Assembly (NCBI GenBank): GCA_029891385.1
Contig: CM057229.1
Location: forward strand, 7,287,001-7,351,000
Length of the DNA: 64,000 nucleotides
Reading direction: 5' to 3'
Source of the DNA: Erythroxylum novogranatense
Lineage: Eukaryota > Streptophyta > Magnoliopsida > Malpighiales > Erythroxylaceae
In this document: piece after piece, positions 1 to 12,068 of the stretch
Numbering within the stretch: the stretch's first letter is position 1
Layout of the letters: each line of letters begins with the position of its first letter
The notes under the pieces: model-generated
What the model was told of the DNA's origin: nothing
What the model saw: only the letters and a program-made list of their open reading frames with translations
The model's database searches: none
Position numbers and translations under genes: made by a program

Positions 1-612
1 ATCAAACCCAAGAAACGTATTCAATCGAGTCAGGTCAAATATAACCACTGTTCCTCTCATATACACCATATGATAACTCAATGTAGAATCATCTAAAACA
101 ACCTTATAAAGATTGAAATAAAATTCTCTAACAAGTTCGGAATCATAGTGTTTTGGCAGTAAAGTAGCAGTTAACATATTTATTTCAATTAACAACACAT
201 CCAGAGAAAATTGTTAATGTTTAGTCAAACTTATAGGAATGTTGAGGACGAACCTAGTATTTGCAATGGAGTCCCACTTCTATTGTGCAATGGAAGAATA
301 AAAATTATGGGACAGAGCATCATCCATTAAAATTTGAACAGGTGCCTATTGACTAGATGGTCAAACTAATTTCTAAGCAATGTGTTTGACTAGGTGTTAG
401 GAAGTAGAAGGAGTGGTTATCGGTGGTGACACAACCGAAGATATAGGACCAGCAGGCTCGACATGGGCATCTTCTAAATTAGGGGAGGATTCCTTTATCA
501 AGTGAGACAATACCCATATTACAACCTCATCAACTTTGGGATGTTCCCAAATAGAGGAAGGCTTGGGAATGCCAATGGGTACTGCTAAAGATGAACCAAT
601 ACATGTCATCAA
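1..612 (-). pseudogene. Copia-1 extra 3' ORF (envelope-like position), partial
   Basis: Downstream of RNase H on the minus strand there is coding-like sequence encoding a segment with YDSELVREFYFNL near bases 120-165, followed by a stretch resembling VRG..I.F...RLN. This matches a domain found in the extra ORF of plant Sireviruses and related plant transposon proteins. A related, differently decayed copy lies at 54175-55385 in Copia-3, so the domain belongs to the family rather than arising by chance. The N-terminal part (397-612) is proline- and serine-rich. Whether the protein acts as an envelope is not established. The ORF is cut by the window edge. Confidence 0.6.
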
Positions 613-1029
613 CCTCCCACGAGGTGGGTGTTGTTGGAGATGGTCATAATGCCAAGGAGGGTTGGCGGTGGATGGTACCGATGTCCTCGGGGACTACTCC
701 AATTGAGAAGAGAAGGCTTCACATTTTGATTTGCCCGTTCTAGCTCCAAAAATAAAGATGTCCAATGAAGATGAAGGAGAAAGGCATTGGTGGAGAGTGA
801 GTACTATGAGAGAGCTAACAGAGAGAGTAAGTAGTAGAGAGAGTAACACAATACTCACAAATGAAAGAGAAACCAAGTCAATGGAGCCAAAATTTCATAA
901 TAATGAAAAAGAGGGAGGGGGAATGTGCAGTGGCAACTCTAATATAAGACCAAAAATTAGGGATTTTGTCCCTTTTTATTTTCCCTTTTTTAAATAATAA
1001 TAATAATAAACTACATTGCATCAAAAATG
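613..1029. other. Non-coding spacer between RNase H and the extra ORF
   Basis: No convincing coding signal. The stretch has purine-rich sequence on the plus strand, an ATT/TAA microsatellite-like run at about 993-1010, and corresponds in position to 55386-56103 of Copia-3. Short ORFs on both strands here look like chance. Confidence 0.5.
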
Positions 1030-2660
1030 TAAAGCACACAATCTCAGAGCCCCTCAAAGAAATTCAAACCTAATCGAATCAAGAGGTTTCGTAAAAATAT
1101 CAACAAGTTGCTTCTCATTTATTACATATGAAAGAATTACAACTTTGGTCTCTACAAGCTCTCAAATGAAATAACACTTCAAGTCAATGTGTTTAGTTTT
1201 TGAATGTTGAACCAAGTTTTTTGAGATGTCTATAGCACTCTTGTTATTATGCACAACAGTCAGCACATCTTAAGTCACTTCATAATCCTCCAACATTTGT
1301 TTCATCCATAAAATTTAAGAGCAACAACTGTTGGCTGCTATATATTCCGCTTATGCCCGTTGACAATGAGATGGAATTTTGTTTCTTACTATACCATAAA
1401 ATCAAATTGTTACCCAGAAAGAAACATCCCCTAATATACTTTTTCAGTCATCTAAATTTTCGGCCCAATCCGCATCGCTATAACCGGCTAGATAGGAAGT
1501 AGAATCATATGAGTACCATAACTCAAACTCAAAAGTACCACTAACATACCTGATAATCCTCTTTACTATTGTTAGATGTGACTATTTAGGGTTGGATTAA
1601 TACCTAGCACATACTCCAACGCTATTACAAATATCCGGTGTACTCACGGTTAGAAAAAGTAGGCTTCTAATAACGCTTCTATATAAACTTACATCAACAT
1701 CCTTGCCATGATCATCTTTATTCAACTTTTTTGTCACACACATAGGAGTTCTCGCATGTCGTGCATTCTTAAGGCCAAATTTCTTCACTAAATTTTTCGC
1801 ATATTTGTCTTGTGAAGATGTCACCCTTCACTTGCTTGATTTGTAATCTCAAAAAGAAATTCAATTCACCTACTATGCTCATCTCAAATTCATGTGTCAT
1901 CAAATTTATAAATTCTTCCACCATCTTTGGATGAGTGGAACCAAACACAATATCATCAACATAAATATGTGCAATCATCAAATTAGATATAAATTTTTAA
2001 GAAATAAAGTCTTGTCAACACTACCTTGTTCATAGCCTTGATTAAGTAGATATTGAGTGAGTCTTTCATACCAAGCCTTTGGTGATTGAATAAAATCGTA
2101 AAGAACCTTTTTGAACTTGTATACTTGGTCGACATGTATTAAATCAACGAACCCTTATGGTTGTTCAACATATACTTCTTTTTGTAGAAACCTATTCAAG
2201 AATGCACTCTTCACACCCATTTGGTAGAGTTTGAATCCTTTCATACAAGCTATGGCAAAAAGAAGTCTAATTGATTCGAGCCTTGCCACTGGAGCAAAAG
2301 CTTCATCAACATCAATACCTTCAATTTAAGAGTATCCTTAAGCAACTAACCTTGCCTTATTTCTAGTCACATTGCCTTTGTCATCGGTTTTGTTACGAAA
2401 GACCTGTTTTGTTCCAATCACATTCACATTCGATAGCCTTGGTACCAATTCTCAAACATCATTTAGAGCAAATTGTGTTAACTCTTATTGCACAACTGTT
2501 GTCCACAATTCATCTTATAACGCTTCTTTTACATTCCTTGGTTCAAATGAAGAAGTATAACATAAAATTCTTGCAAGTTCCTGATAATCTATCCTTTTTC
2601 TTACTCTTGTGTTCCTTTTATCACTAAATTACCAATTATATTCTCAATAGGATGATTTTT
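1030..2660 (-). pseudogene. Copia-1 reverse transcriptase-RNase H
   Basis: The minus strand encodes a copia reverse transcriptase with the catalytic YVDDI box near 1949-1972, followed by the conserved stretch corresponding to MVGELNFFLGLQ (here about 1840-1900), the peptide-rich region ending in SVGVCARY near 1600, and an RNase H tail ending near 1030 with a FTKPLD-like block. Frameshifts and stops break the frame in several places, for example the loss of frame after LKNARHARTP. Compared with Copia-3 at 56104-57849 the two copies are clearly homologous but independently decayed. The product would copy the element RNA into DNA in the virus-like particle; no functional protein is possible from this copy. 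Confidence 0.8.
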
Positions 2661-3595
2661 TCTGATTTGTGATGGAGGATCTCTGTAGAAATCATCTTTC
2701 CCTATGTCTTCATTATTCAAAAGTATTGTTTCAACATCAGCTCTTGGTTGTTTTCTTCCTCCAAACCAACTAATTGATCCTCTCTCTGATCAATTTCTCT
2801 ACCAATAGCAACTAACTGTAAATTTGGGCAATTTTTTGTTTTCCTTCACTGTGTTTTTGTATTAATTCATGAGGTTGGCTTTGAAGATTTTCTTCTACCA
2901 CTTTATCAATTATTTTATGCATATCATCTACCACAACATTTATAGATTCCATCATTACCTTAGTTTTTTTGTTGAACACCTGATATGCCTTCACCACTCT
3001 TATTTTCAAATTTCCCAAGTTAGTTGATCTCTAAGAATGTAACACCTGCTGCCAAATACATGAAATTAGCTACTATATGGTTTCTTTCCCTACCAAATTT
3101 CATAGGATGGCTTGTTTAAGATGCTTCTAACTTTGTTACATATGTAGCATGTCGTGTTTACTGCATCATCCCAAAACCTCATTGATATTTTTCTTCTATT
3201 CAACATAGATCTGACCATTTTTAAAAGAGTTCGATTCTTCTTCTTTGTAATTCCATTTTGTTGTGCAGTTTTAGGTGTTGAAAACTCTTGCATGATACCA
3301 TATTTATCACAAAAATCGTTAAAACTTGCTTTCTCAAACTCCCTTCCATGGTCTAATCATATCATCAACACTGTCATATTTTTATGACTCATAGTTTGCA
3401 TTCATAATCTCCTAAAGGCTTTAAATGCATTTGATTTTTCTTTTAATAAAGCTACACATGTGTATCTAGAATAATCATCAACACATGTCAAGAAATACTT
3501 CATTTCACCAATGCTAGTTTGTTGTATTGGACCAACCAAATCCATATGGATTAATTCTAATATACGAGAAGATGTAACATATCTAACCTTTTTGT
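2661..3595 (-). pseudogene. Copia-1 integrase, core and C-terminal part
   Basis: Minus-strand coding sequence shows the integrase core: HMDLVGP (first catalytic Asp, about 3530), VDDYSRYT, then the TAQQNGITKKKNRT block near 3230. In active copia integrases that last block carries the third catalytic residue (Glu, in a VERKNRT context); here the Glu position is Lys, so the DDE triad is broken even apart from the stops. The N-terminal zinc-binding half of the integrase continues on the far side of the 3601-9314 insertion. The left part, 2812-3018, is low-complexity C-terminal sequence. Confidence 0.75.
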
Positions 3596-3600
3596 ATGGC

Positions 3601-5064
3601 TGACCGCGCATTGTTTCGCTAGTCAAAATTAAAATAACTAGACTACTACTGTAGCAGTGGCAAGTCTAGGTCGATCCCACAAAGAGTGTGTGTAAAGTTT
3701 ATGAAATGAAATTAATCGGTGTTTACACTTAATGGGGGGTTTTGTATTTTTAAAGATGAAAATAAAATAAAACTAACTAATAAAAACAAATTAAAGAAAG
3801 CATGCAATAAAATGAAAAATGTGGGAAATTTGGTAGGGACCCGGTTCTTCGGTTCAATCTCGGCCTACACCCTAGCTAAGCATATTTTATTAATTTGTTG
3901 TTCTTTAACCTCTCCTTAAAATTATTAATCGTGGATTAAAATTAACTTGAGTTTTCCTTAGGTTTTGTTTAATCAAGATACGATCGTTGATTAAACCTAA
4001 CCACCTAACAACCTAGGATACGATCTCTAGATTTAATTAGGCAGTAGCATTACGAATTAGGAAAACCGATTAATCAAGGCAACAACCACATAAGCTCGGG
4101 TCATTTAACCTAGGTCATGTTATCCCTAATGATTACGAATCATTAGTCGCTACAAATGAATTTCAATATAACAATTAAGGATTAAATTGAAATTCTAGCA
4201 ATGGGTTCGCAATTAGCAATTCAATGAACGCATTAAAATCACCAATTAAAAATACCCAAAGGGTTCATACATAAATAACCGAATAATAACGAAAATCCGA
4301 TTATCCATACATAATACCTAAATCAATTAAAGCAGGATAACACAATCAATTCCTAACGAGAGAAAGAAACAACAAAATAATTAAAATAATACTTAACCGA
4401 ATTCAAGGCGTCGATATTACCTCCGAACCGGCATCGGGACATTTAGCTCTTCATGGTCTTTCCCAACAAATTGCTTCAACCCTCATCTTAATCCTATCCA
4501 ATAATCACCTAATTAAATGCTCCTTCGCCGCACTTTCACTATTTTCTTCCCTTGTTGTAGCTTGGATGTGACCATTTAATGTTTCTCCACGCTCAAATCT
4601 CCTTTGTGTTCGTTGATGTCCAGCTCTCTAGTCTGCTGCGCCTCATTGTTATGGCGTCTCCTCGCGATGCTCCAGCCCATTGCCGAAGTCGCAAGCCCCG
4701 CTCTTCACGCATGCTGCTGCCTCGTTTTATTTCTCCTCTCCCTATTGCTTTCTATCTCGTAAATCGTCGACAAGAAAATTAAAATCGGTTTGTTAAAACC
4801 CTTCCATTCGTTCCTCTAACGACCTTATTTACCTTGCTGCGTGAAACGCAACAAGATAATCCTTGGTTTTTTTTTTTAAACTGGAAAAATAATTGTGCTC
4901 CAATTTGCTTTAGAAAATTTTCTCTTTTTGATCTAAAAAATATATCAATAAATATAACCTCATCGTCAACACAAATTGAACACAAATTGAACATTTTATC
5001 AATAAAATAGGATTGAAATCTCATATAAATGCATAAGAAAATATAAGATAATTCAATCCTATCA
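3601..5064 (-). repeat. 3' LTR of the non-autonomous gypsy element
   Basis: This copy (plus strand from TGACCGCGC to CCTATCA) matches the right LTR over its full length with scattered substitutions and small indels. In element orientation it starts TGATAGG and ends GGTCA, giving TG...CA ends. The short P/R/S-rich ORFs inside it (for example 4579-4782) recur in the other LTR with frameshifts and are not genes. Confidence 0.9.
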
Positions 5065-5078
5065 AATACCCCCACACT
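5065..5078 (-). other. Polypurine tract
   Basis: Minus strand reads GTGTGGGGGTATT directly before the LTR start TGATAGG. This is the expected plus-strand DNA primer site. Confidence 0.7.
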
Positions 5079-5833
5079 TGGTCTTTGACCGTCCTCGGGC
5101 AAAACATCCAAATTAAGCTCATTGACCCAAAACATCAACTCAATTCTCATATTTTTCTAAGACAATATAATCACAAACAAAGTGGAATGATTTTCAAATT
5201 TCAAAGCAAGTAATCAACATTCTAAGCTTTTACTCATGATCAATCAGCATTCAATATCTTCAAAAACTGAGCAATCTAATGGTAGACTCGAAAATGTGTT
5301 TGATTAAAATATATCAATGGGTACACTCCATACCATTCATGAACATGACAATCCACAACTTTGCATATCATTTCATTTCTCCACCACTAATGTTCACATG
5401 CAAAATCATGAATCAAAGGACTTTTCAAGGTTGTAATGTGGGTAAGGGTAAGGTGAGATATATTTAGGTTAAGTAGCATGAAAGTCATTAAAGCTAGTAA
5501 AACAAAGCAACACTCATCAAAAACTAGATACCGTCAGTCATGACAAATGCAACATCTACATTTCACAACCACATTCAACTCTCATACACAACCACATGAA
5601 GCTCCTATTAATCCGAAAGGGTCACTCATACAATTTATGTCAACTAAATCACAAGAGTGAACCTTTCAAGCAAACCTCAACCTCATATTCAACATTCTCA
5701 AATAACTCAATCGTTACAACTCTAGGAAGATGCATGAATTATAAACAACTTTTAAACACATATGCAATTCTTCCTTGATAATTATTTTCAATATTTTTTC
5801 ATCTTTTTTCTTTCTTTTTTTCAATTTCTTTTC

Positions 5834-5865
<32 letters not shown>

Positions 5866-6697
5866 CTTTTTTCATTTTTCTTGTAAAATTAAAATAAACT
5901 ACATCAACATGGGAATCTCAATGATAAGACATAAAATAACATCCCAAGATTATAACCAACCCTCACATATATACACCCCACACTAAGAATTTTGTATATC
6001 CACAACCTCAACAATCACAAATATTCCACTAGCTTTATGATTTAGGTAGGACATTTGGTTAAGTTTAAGAGCATAAAATGTGGTTTATACAAAAAGAAAG
6101 GTATAAAGCTCAAAGGGGTTTATCAAGGAAAAAATCATGTCAATAGGGTAGGTCATTTGGCCAATGTAGCTTATGAAAAATATAAAAAAATGCCTAATCA
6201 TATCCACATTAATGCATGTGATAAAAATGTGGTCTCGAATAGAAATTCAATGCAAAATCAAGACGTACATGTCATGAAGGTCACACATTATCAAAAGGCA
6301 ATGAGACTGATATGAATGTGTCAGTCTAATATGGCTCAAAATCTCACCGGCTTTGTCTACCATTAGTCACTACTCTTCCAAAGATAATGCATATCGACCA
6401 ATCACAAGAGCAAAAGTACATGCTAAAGTTGCTATGAAATTATCCAGTCAATCCACACTCCAATCATGATTATATAATCCTAGAAGCAATAGAAAATGAG
6501 AAAATGTTTGTTTCATTTGTTTTATTCTTTCTCTCATTTTGATTAAAAATTGAAAAACAAGTAAAACAAACAAATTCAAAAACACAAATGCAAATAAAAA
6601 GTAATGCAAAAATATAAAGGAAAAGAAATTTACTTCCCTTGGGTTGCCTCCCAAGAAGCGCCTTTGTTTGGGATCGCTGGCTCGACTCCTTTTCTCC
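5079..6697. other. Internal non-coding region of the non-autonomous gypsy element
   Basis: The stretch has no polymerase or integrase coding. It contains a poly-T run of about 27 bases at 5839-5867 and AT-rich sequence. Near 6640-6690 the minus strand has the GGGAGGCAACCC-type block that often follows the coding region of Athila/Tat elements. Short ORFs here (5596-5986, 6055-6315) show no recognisable family and look like chance. Confidence 0.5.
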
Positions 6698-7690
6698 TCA
6701 CATGACAAAATTGTGATCTTCGGGTGTCCCATGTGGCTCCTCCACGTGAGGCAATATCGGATAAAGCCTTAGTTGATCGTCATCCCCGTTTAGCATCTTC
6801 CCTATCCACAACTTCTTAATTCGGACCGAGTCCATATGCTCAGGAAATATTTCGAACGTCTCTTCACCTTTTTCTTCATCATTCAATTCATTCACTCTGT
6901 AATGTAAAGGTAAAGAGTTAGTTTCAAAAATAATTATGGACTTAGTACTTACCTCCGAGCTAAAAGATATGTCTTTTGTGGCTTCGAGCTCCTTCTCCAC
7001 TTCTTCAACACAAACAATTCGTTGAGGGTTGACCTCAAAATTCTCAAGCTCCTCATCACTTTGCAAATTTTCCCCACAGACTTCAATTGGATACACCACG
7101 GGTTGATACGGCTGTGCCTCTTCTCGTTGTGATTCGAGGTGATCAAGGCTGATTGCCATCTGACCCAGTAGGTTTTCCATCCTCCATTGGTGTGCCTTTG
7201 TCTCCTGATAAAATTGCAAAGTGTCATTAACAAGTTTGTTAACCATTTCTTCTAAAGATGCACCTGAACCAGGTGGGCTAGCTTTTGTCTCTTGTCGGAA
7301 TTCTTGCATCTCCTGCTGCATATCCTGTTGAAATTGCAAATTGTTAGCAGCCATATTATTAACAAGTTTTTCTAAAGATGCAAGTGAATTATGTTGGCTC
7401 TCTGGATCTTGGGAGCTAGAATATGTGTCTTTTGGAAATTGTCCTCCATCCTTCTGGAATTGTAAAGTATTCTCTTGCAATTGTAACATCAACTCTTCCA
7501 GAGATGGGCCGGAGTTGTGATAGGAAGCTTCTGGTCTGTACGAGAATTGTTGTGCGTCTTGCAAACTATCATGGAAGTAATTCTGCTGATTATCCCATCC
7601 ATAACAAAAGTTAGGTTGATCAGTCCAAACATTGTTATAGGATTGAGAATAAGAATTATAAAAGAAATTACTTCCATCCATATCGAACAA
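6698..7690 (-). CDS. Gag-like protein of a non-autonomous gypsy element, intact ORF
   Basis: A single uninterrupted 330-residue ORF starts about 100 bp inside the primer-binding site. Residues 15-40 are rich in Asn, Gln, Trp and Tyr, resembling the linker seen in Athila/Tat gag (NHPNFSW-type). A module beginning SLEEL/SLEKL/SLEEM recurs three times, at about residues 63, 105 and 145, each followed by Gln-rich predicted coiled coil (LQFQ...). The third repeat runs into MENLLGQMAISLDHLESQ, similar to the NLE-QIGQLA segment of gypsy gag. The C-terminal third is acidic (EEVEKELEATKD, NDEEKGEE) and has no zinc knuckle. It may be a structural or packaging protein derived from gag; that role is inferred. 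It is the only undamaged transposon ORF in the window. Confidence 0.7.
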   Translation of the reverse strand: MFDMDGSNFFYNSYSQSYNNVWTDQPNFCYGWDNQQNYFHDSLQDAQQFSYRPEASYHNSGPSLEELMLQLQENTLQFQKDGGQFPKDTYSSSQDPESQHNSLASLEKLVNNMAANNLQFQQDMQQEMQEFRQETKASPPGSGASLEEMVNKLVNDTLQFYQETKAHQWRMENLLGQMAISLDHLESQREEAQPYQPVVYPIEVCGENLQSDEELENFEVNPQRIVCVEEVEKELEATKDISFSSEVSTKSIIIFETNSLPLHYRVNELNDEEKGEETFEIFPEHMDSVRIKKLWIGKMLNGDDDQLRLYPILPHVEEPHGTPEDHNFVM

Positions 7691-7791
7691 AAAAAACTGA
7701 AAAGGTCACAAAATAACAAAAAAGAAATCAATCACGAACATATATATACAAAACACCAATTAAATCACAAACAAAAACTAAAACACCACAC

Positions 7792-7809
7792 TCCCCGACA
7801 ACGGCGCCA
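7792..7809 (-). other. Primer-binding site of the non-autonomous gypsy element
   Basis: Minus strand reads TGGCGCCGTTGTCGGGGA, five bases downstream of the LTR end GGTCA. This is the usual Athila/Tat-type site, generally assigned to tRNA-Asp. Confidence 0.85.
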
Positions 7810-7814
7810 AAATT

Positions 7815-9314
7815 TGACCGTGGCGTCGTTTATTTAGTCAAAATTAAAATAACTAGACTACTCATCGTAGAATGGCAAGTCTAGGTCGATCCCTGAGAGT
7901 GTGTGTAAAGTTTATGAAATAAAATTAATCGGTGTTTACACTTAATGGGGGTTTTGTATTTTAAAGATGAAAATAAAATAAAACTAACTAATAAAACAAA
8001 TTAAAGAAAACATGCAATAAAATGAAAAATGTGGGAAATTTGGTAGGAACCCGGTTCTTCGGTTCAATCTCAGCCTACACCCTAGCTAAGCATATTTTAT
8101 TAATTTGTTGTTCTTTAATCTCTCCTAGAAATTATTAATCGTGGATTAAAAATTAACCCGAGTTTTCCCTTAGGTTTTTTTAATCAAGATACGATCGTTG
8201 ATTAAACCTAACCACCTAACAACCTAGGATACGATCTCTAGATTTAATTAGGCAGTAGCATTACGAATTAGGAAAACCGATTAATCAAGGCAACAACCAC
8301 ATAAGCTCGGGTCATTTAACCTAGGTCATGTTATCCCTAATGATTACGAATCATTAGTCGCTACAAATGAATTTCAATATAACAATTACGGATTAAATTG
8401 AAATTCTAGCAATGGGTTCGCAATTAGCAATTCAATGAACGATTAAAATCACCAATTAAAAATACCCAAAGGGTTCATACATAAATAACCGAATAATAAC
8501 GAAAATCCGATTATCCATACATAATACCCAAATCAATTAAAGCAGGATAACACAATCAATTCCTAACGAGAGAAAGAAACAACAAAATAATTAAAATAAT
8601 ACTTAACCCGGGTCGTCGGCGTCGATATTACCTCCAAACCGGCGTCGGGACATTTAGCTCTTCATGGGTCTTTCCCAACAAATTGCTTCAACCCTCATCT
8701 TAATCCCTATCCAATAATCACCTAATTAAATGCTCACTGCCGCAACTTTCACTATTTTCTTCCCTTGACTGTAGCTTAGATGTGACCATTTAATGTTTCT
8801 CCACGCTTCAAATCTCCACTGTGTTCGTTGATGTCTAGCTCTCCTAGCTGCTACGCCTCCCGCTATTGTGGCGTCTCCTGCGCACGCTCCAGCCCAGCCG
8901 AAAGCCGCAAGCCCTGCTCTTCACGCCCACTGCTGCCTCGTTTTATTTCTCCTCTCCCCTATTGCTTTCTGTCTCCTGTGCGTCTGATAAGACAATTAAA
9001 ATCAGTTTGTTAAAACCCTTCCATCCGTTCCTCTAACGTAGCACACTGCGTTTTACTTGATGTGTATGCATTGCTAAAGACGTCGTGGCGAAGATATATA
9101 TATTGCGTGAAACGCAGCGCATAATCCTTGGTTTTTTTTAACTGGAAAAATAATTATGCTCCAATTTGCTTTAGAAAATTTTCTCTTTTTGATCTCAAAA
9201 ATATATCAATAAATCTAACCTCATAGTCAACACAAATTGAACATTTTATCAATAAAATAGGATTGAAATCTCATATAAATGCATAAGAAAATATAAGATA
9301 ATTTAATCCTATCA
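7815..9314 (-). repeat. 5' LTR of the non-autonomous gypsy element
   Basis: Partner of 3601-5064, 1500 bp. Most of it aligns closely. The pair differs most near 8860-9130, where this copy has an extra GC-containing segment (about 9040-9110) with a GCGTGAAACGCAGCGC-type inverted repeat. Confidence 0.9.
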
Positions 9315-9319
9315 ATGGC

Positions 9320-9890
9320 ACTCTCGATTGTTTACCCATTTGACATATACTACACATAGTCTCGTCATTGTTGTTACTATGGGTAAGCCTCTCACCACTT
9401 CAAATTTGTTCAACTTATTAATAAGATCATAGATGGTATGGTTAAGCTTTTGATGCCATAGATTTATATTACCATCTTATGAAACTAATTTGCAAGTATT
9501 GGTGACTTACAACGTATAACAGTTACATGTCGATCTTTTACCACTCACTAAGCACTCTCCTTCCTCGGTTAATACCTTGCATTCATCACTGGTGAACTTA
9601 ACCAATAAACCATCATCACAAAGCTGACTAATATTTACTAAGTTGGCTTTTAACCCATTAACGTGAAGTACATTTTTGAAGTGTGGCAGTCCATCCACGC
9701 AAAGAGTCCCTCTTTCAATATCCGTGGCCTTCTTTCCATCTCCAAAGGTAACATGGCCATCCATACAACTTCGATAATCCATCAAGTAGCTTCTTTCACC
9801 TTCCATATGACGTGAACACCCACTATCAAAATACCGACCATTATGAGAAGCCATATGGATTTAATAGCTACAAGTGTTTGTAATTAACAT
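9320..9890 (-). pseudogene. Copia-1 protease and integrase N-terminus
   Basis: The minus strand encodes YFDSGCSRHMEGERSYL (about 9800-9840), the aspartic protease active-site region of copia elements with the D-S-G triad. VTFGDGKK and the GLKANLVNISQLCDDG block of the pre-integrase region follow. The coding then meets the 3601-9314 insertion at 9315, which separates it from the integrase core. The protease would mature the Gag-Pol polyprotein. The 115-residue stretch 9507-9854 is open, but the surrounding frame is broken. Confidence 0.75.
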
Positions 9891-10384
9891 GGGCTGGTGC
9901 TGAAAATTTAGCAAAGAGAGTCTAGAGCCATCTGAAATATCATTTGTACAGCTTGTAACAATTCGACCTTATGTACCCTTCTACTCCATAAAAGTGATAT
10001 ATAGGTATAAATTTTTTATTCCTTCTTAAGATTTCTCCTTTGACTGATCTAACTTCATTGTTTTACTCACCGTTTAACTTAGAACATTCACCTTTATAAC
10101 CAATACCTTAAAAGTCTCCTTTGATCTTACCAATTTCCAGTAATTGTTTAAGTTTTTTGGTGCCTCTATTTAACATTCTTATTCCTTTTTCGGTATTGAA
10201 TAGATTCAACTTTGTTTCATCAAGTTCATCTATTGTAGATAACAACTTTTTCTTAAGACTTGAATGATATTCTCTATGGTAGAATTTTCTTTTTTTAGTT
10301 TCTCATTCTTGTTGAAGACATTTTTATCATTAGAATTAATGGCATTTTTCCTTAATTTCTGGATTAATTATTGGCATTTATAAT
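9891..10384 (-). pseudogene. Copia-1 gag C-terminal part
   Basis: Minus-strand sequence here resembles the second zinc-finger region of Sirevirus gag (GVEGYIRSNCYKL near 9960-9990, with Cys positions partly changed to Tyr). Upstream of it is a Lys/Glu/Asn-rich stretch (about 10190-10330) with coiled-coil character. Several stops interrupt it. The upstream coding is cut by the insertion that begins near 10385. Confidence 0.55.
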
Positions 10385-12068
10385 TGTCCTGTTTAATTTG
10401 TAGGAAATGCGCTTGATTTTAGTTGTAAAGAACTACAACAATCCAAGGCAAAAATCAAAGCAGTAGTTAGGCGTGAATTAAGCAGCTAAAGGAGGCGTGG
10501 ACAAAGAGGAGAGCTTGAGCAAAAACATGAGAAACCAAACAAAATCACCACCACGCATGTAAAGAGAAGATTTTCTAAAGAAAACGTTAGCAAAAGGAGG
10601 CTGGCGGCATACACAAGAGACAAGGAAAATCAAGCAGCCTCCACCGGCCAAGAAGAAACAAAAATCACGCCACAAACAAAAAGAAACAAAAATCACGCAG
10701 ACCTAAAGGAGCTCCAAATGAATTCAACGTTGGCAGCTGTGAGGGACAAAAAGAAGGAGGGTACGTTAGCCACCAGGTGGAGGAGAAAACAACACATGCA
10801 TCCACCAGGGACCACCACGCATACAAAGGAGAAGACTTGCGTGAGCTAGGAGCAAATTAAAAATCACATAGAGGAGCTACGTGCATGCGGAGAAGTTAGA
10901 AAGGGACGTTGGCAGCTGGTTGTTTTGAAAGAAAACAAATAAGAGGGGACCAGCTTAGAGGAATCTGGACTAAAAAAAGCTTAAGCATTGGTACAAAATC
11001 AAGAGGGAGCCACTCTCCACTAACGTTGCTCCAGCATATTCAACACTCACGTTACACAAGGAGGCTCCATTCTCTCATATACATTGAACTCTCCAACACT
11101 CACTCAAATTGGGAACTCCACTCACGCACATCGTTACACACAAAAAAACCAAGGGGGCTCTAACGCTACAACACCAACAGAGGAGATAAAGTGGCAATGT
11201 TGAAGACGCATACACAAAAGGAGGGAGGCACCACCAAAGTAACAACGCAGTCAAGAGACGCACCAACAGTGAGGGACGCAACCATTAATTCCTAAACTCA
11301 TTTATTTGTATATCTGTTTTTGTGTCTTTCTATGTTGTTTGCTAATCCCGATTTATGTGGTCTTCATCTTATGATGAGTGAGTAGTTTTCCCAAAGTTTC
11401 AAGGTTGGGCTGAAGCTTTAGCTAATTTTATGGATTAAATCTCGGTTGATTCATTTGTATAGATTTTTGGTTTTGATTTCTCTGTTTTGAAATTGATTTT
11501 GCTGGTATTGTGTTTGGCCAACCATTACTTGACGTTAGTTGTTAATTGAAGAACCGATAGGTGAAAATTAATAACGGAACTCCAAACAGGAAACTTATAA
11601 ATTTCAGATTTAGACATAAATTGAATTTATGAGAGAAAAAACCAGGTTAGCAAAGAACTTAATGGGTTATGCTTGATTGCTAGTTTACGATAGTAAATTA
11701 GAATTATTGCATAACACTTCTTTGATACCTTGAAAAAGGATCTAAGAAACTCTAGTCTCAACCTTCTATCAACCAAAATTCGCCTCATAAATTGACCCAG
11801 GTAAAGTCCATAGAAAATGCTAAAAGTGGAACCATCCTTGAAGCTTACCATATTCCATTCGAATTAACCCCTAGAAATATTCGCAAATTTTCTTTAGCTT
11901 TGATTTTGTTATTTTTCCTAGTTAAATTTCTTATTTTAATTCCCTTTTCTTACACAATCGCTAGTCCAATTAATTGAGTGATCCAAGCCTAGTACTTACA
12001 CAATTACTCCATGTGGGACGATATTATACTATATTACTTGAGAACCGTGAACTTGCGAAACCACATCA
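10385..12068 (+). repeat. Probable solo LTR of an Athila/Tat-like gypsy element inside Copia-1 gag
   Basis: Gag coding is interrupted between about 10360 and 12070 by unrelated sequence. Its right end (about 11980-12068) has the block ending CTTGCGAAACCACATCA, preceded by a CCATGTGGGACGATAT-type stretch, which is typical of the 3' end of Athila/Tat LTRs. The left part is purine-rich (10440-11280) and the rest AT-rich. I could not find a clean target duplication, so the left boundary is approximate (TGTCCTG at 10385 is the best TG start). No coding capacity was recognised. Confidence 0.45.

Larger units (their letters stand above)
3601..9314 (-). mobile_element. Non-autonomous gypsy-type LTR element (Athila/Tat-related) nested in Copia-1
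   Basis: Two direct LTRs (3601-5064 and 7815-9314) flank 2.75 kb of internal sequence. The element sits between perfect 5-bp target duplications ATGGC (3596-3600 and 9315-9319). On the minus strand a primer-binding site (7792-7809) follows the right LTR after a 5-nt spacer, and a polypurine tract (5065-5078) precedes the left LTR. There is no protease, polymerase or integrase; the only ORF is a gag-like protein (6698-7690). The primer-binding site type (TGGCGCC...) is typical of Athila/Tat gypsy elements. It must rely on enzymes from another element. It splits the Copia-1 integrase. Confidence 0.9.

Noticed and set aside
5839..5867. Poly-T run as the tail of a reverse-inserted LINE or SINE
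   Set aside because: There is no adjacent SINE/LINE sequence or target duplication; it lies within the interior of an LTR element.
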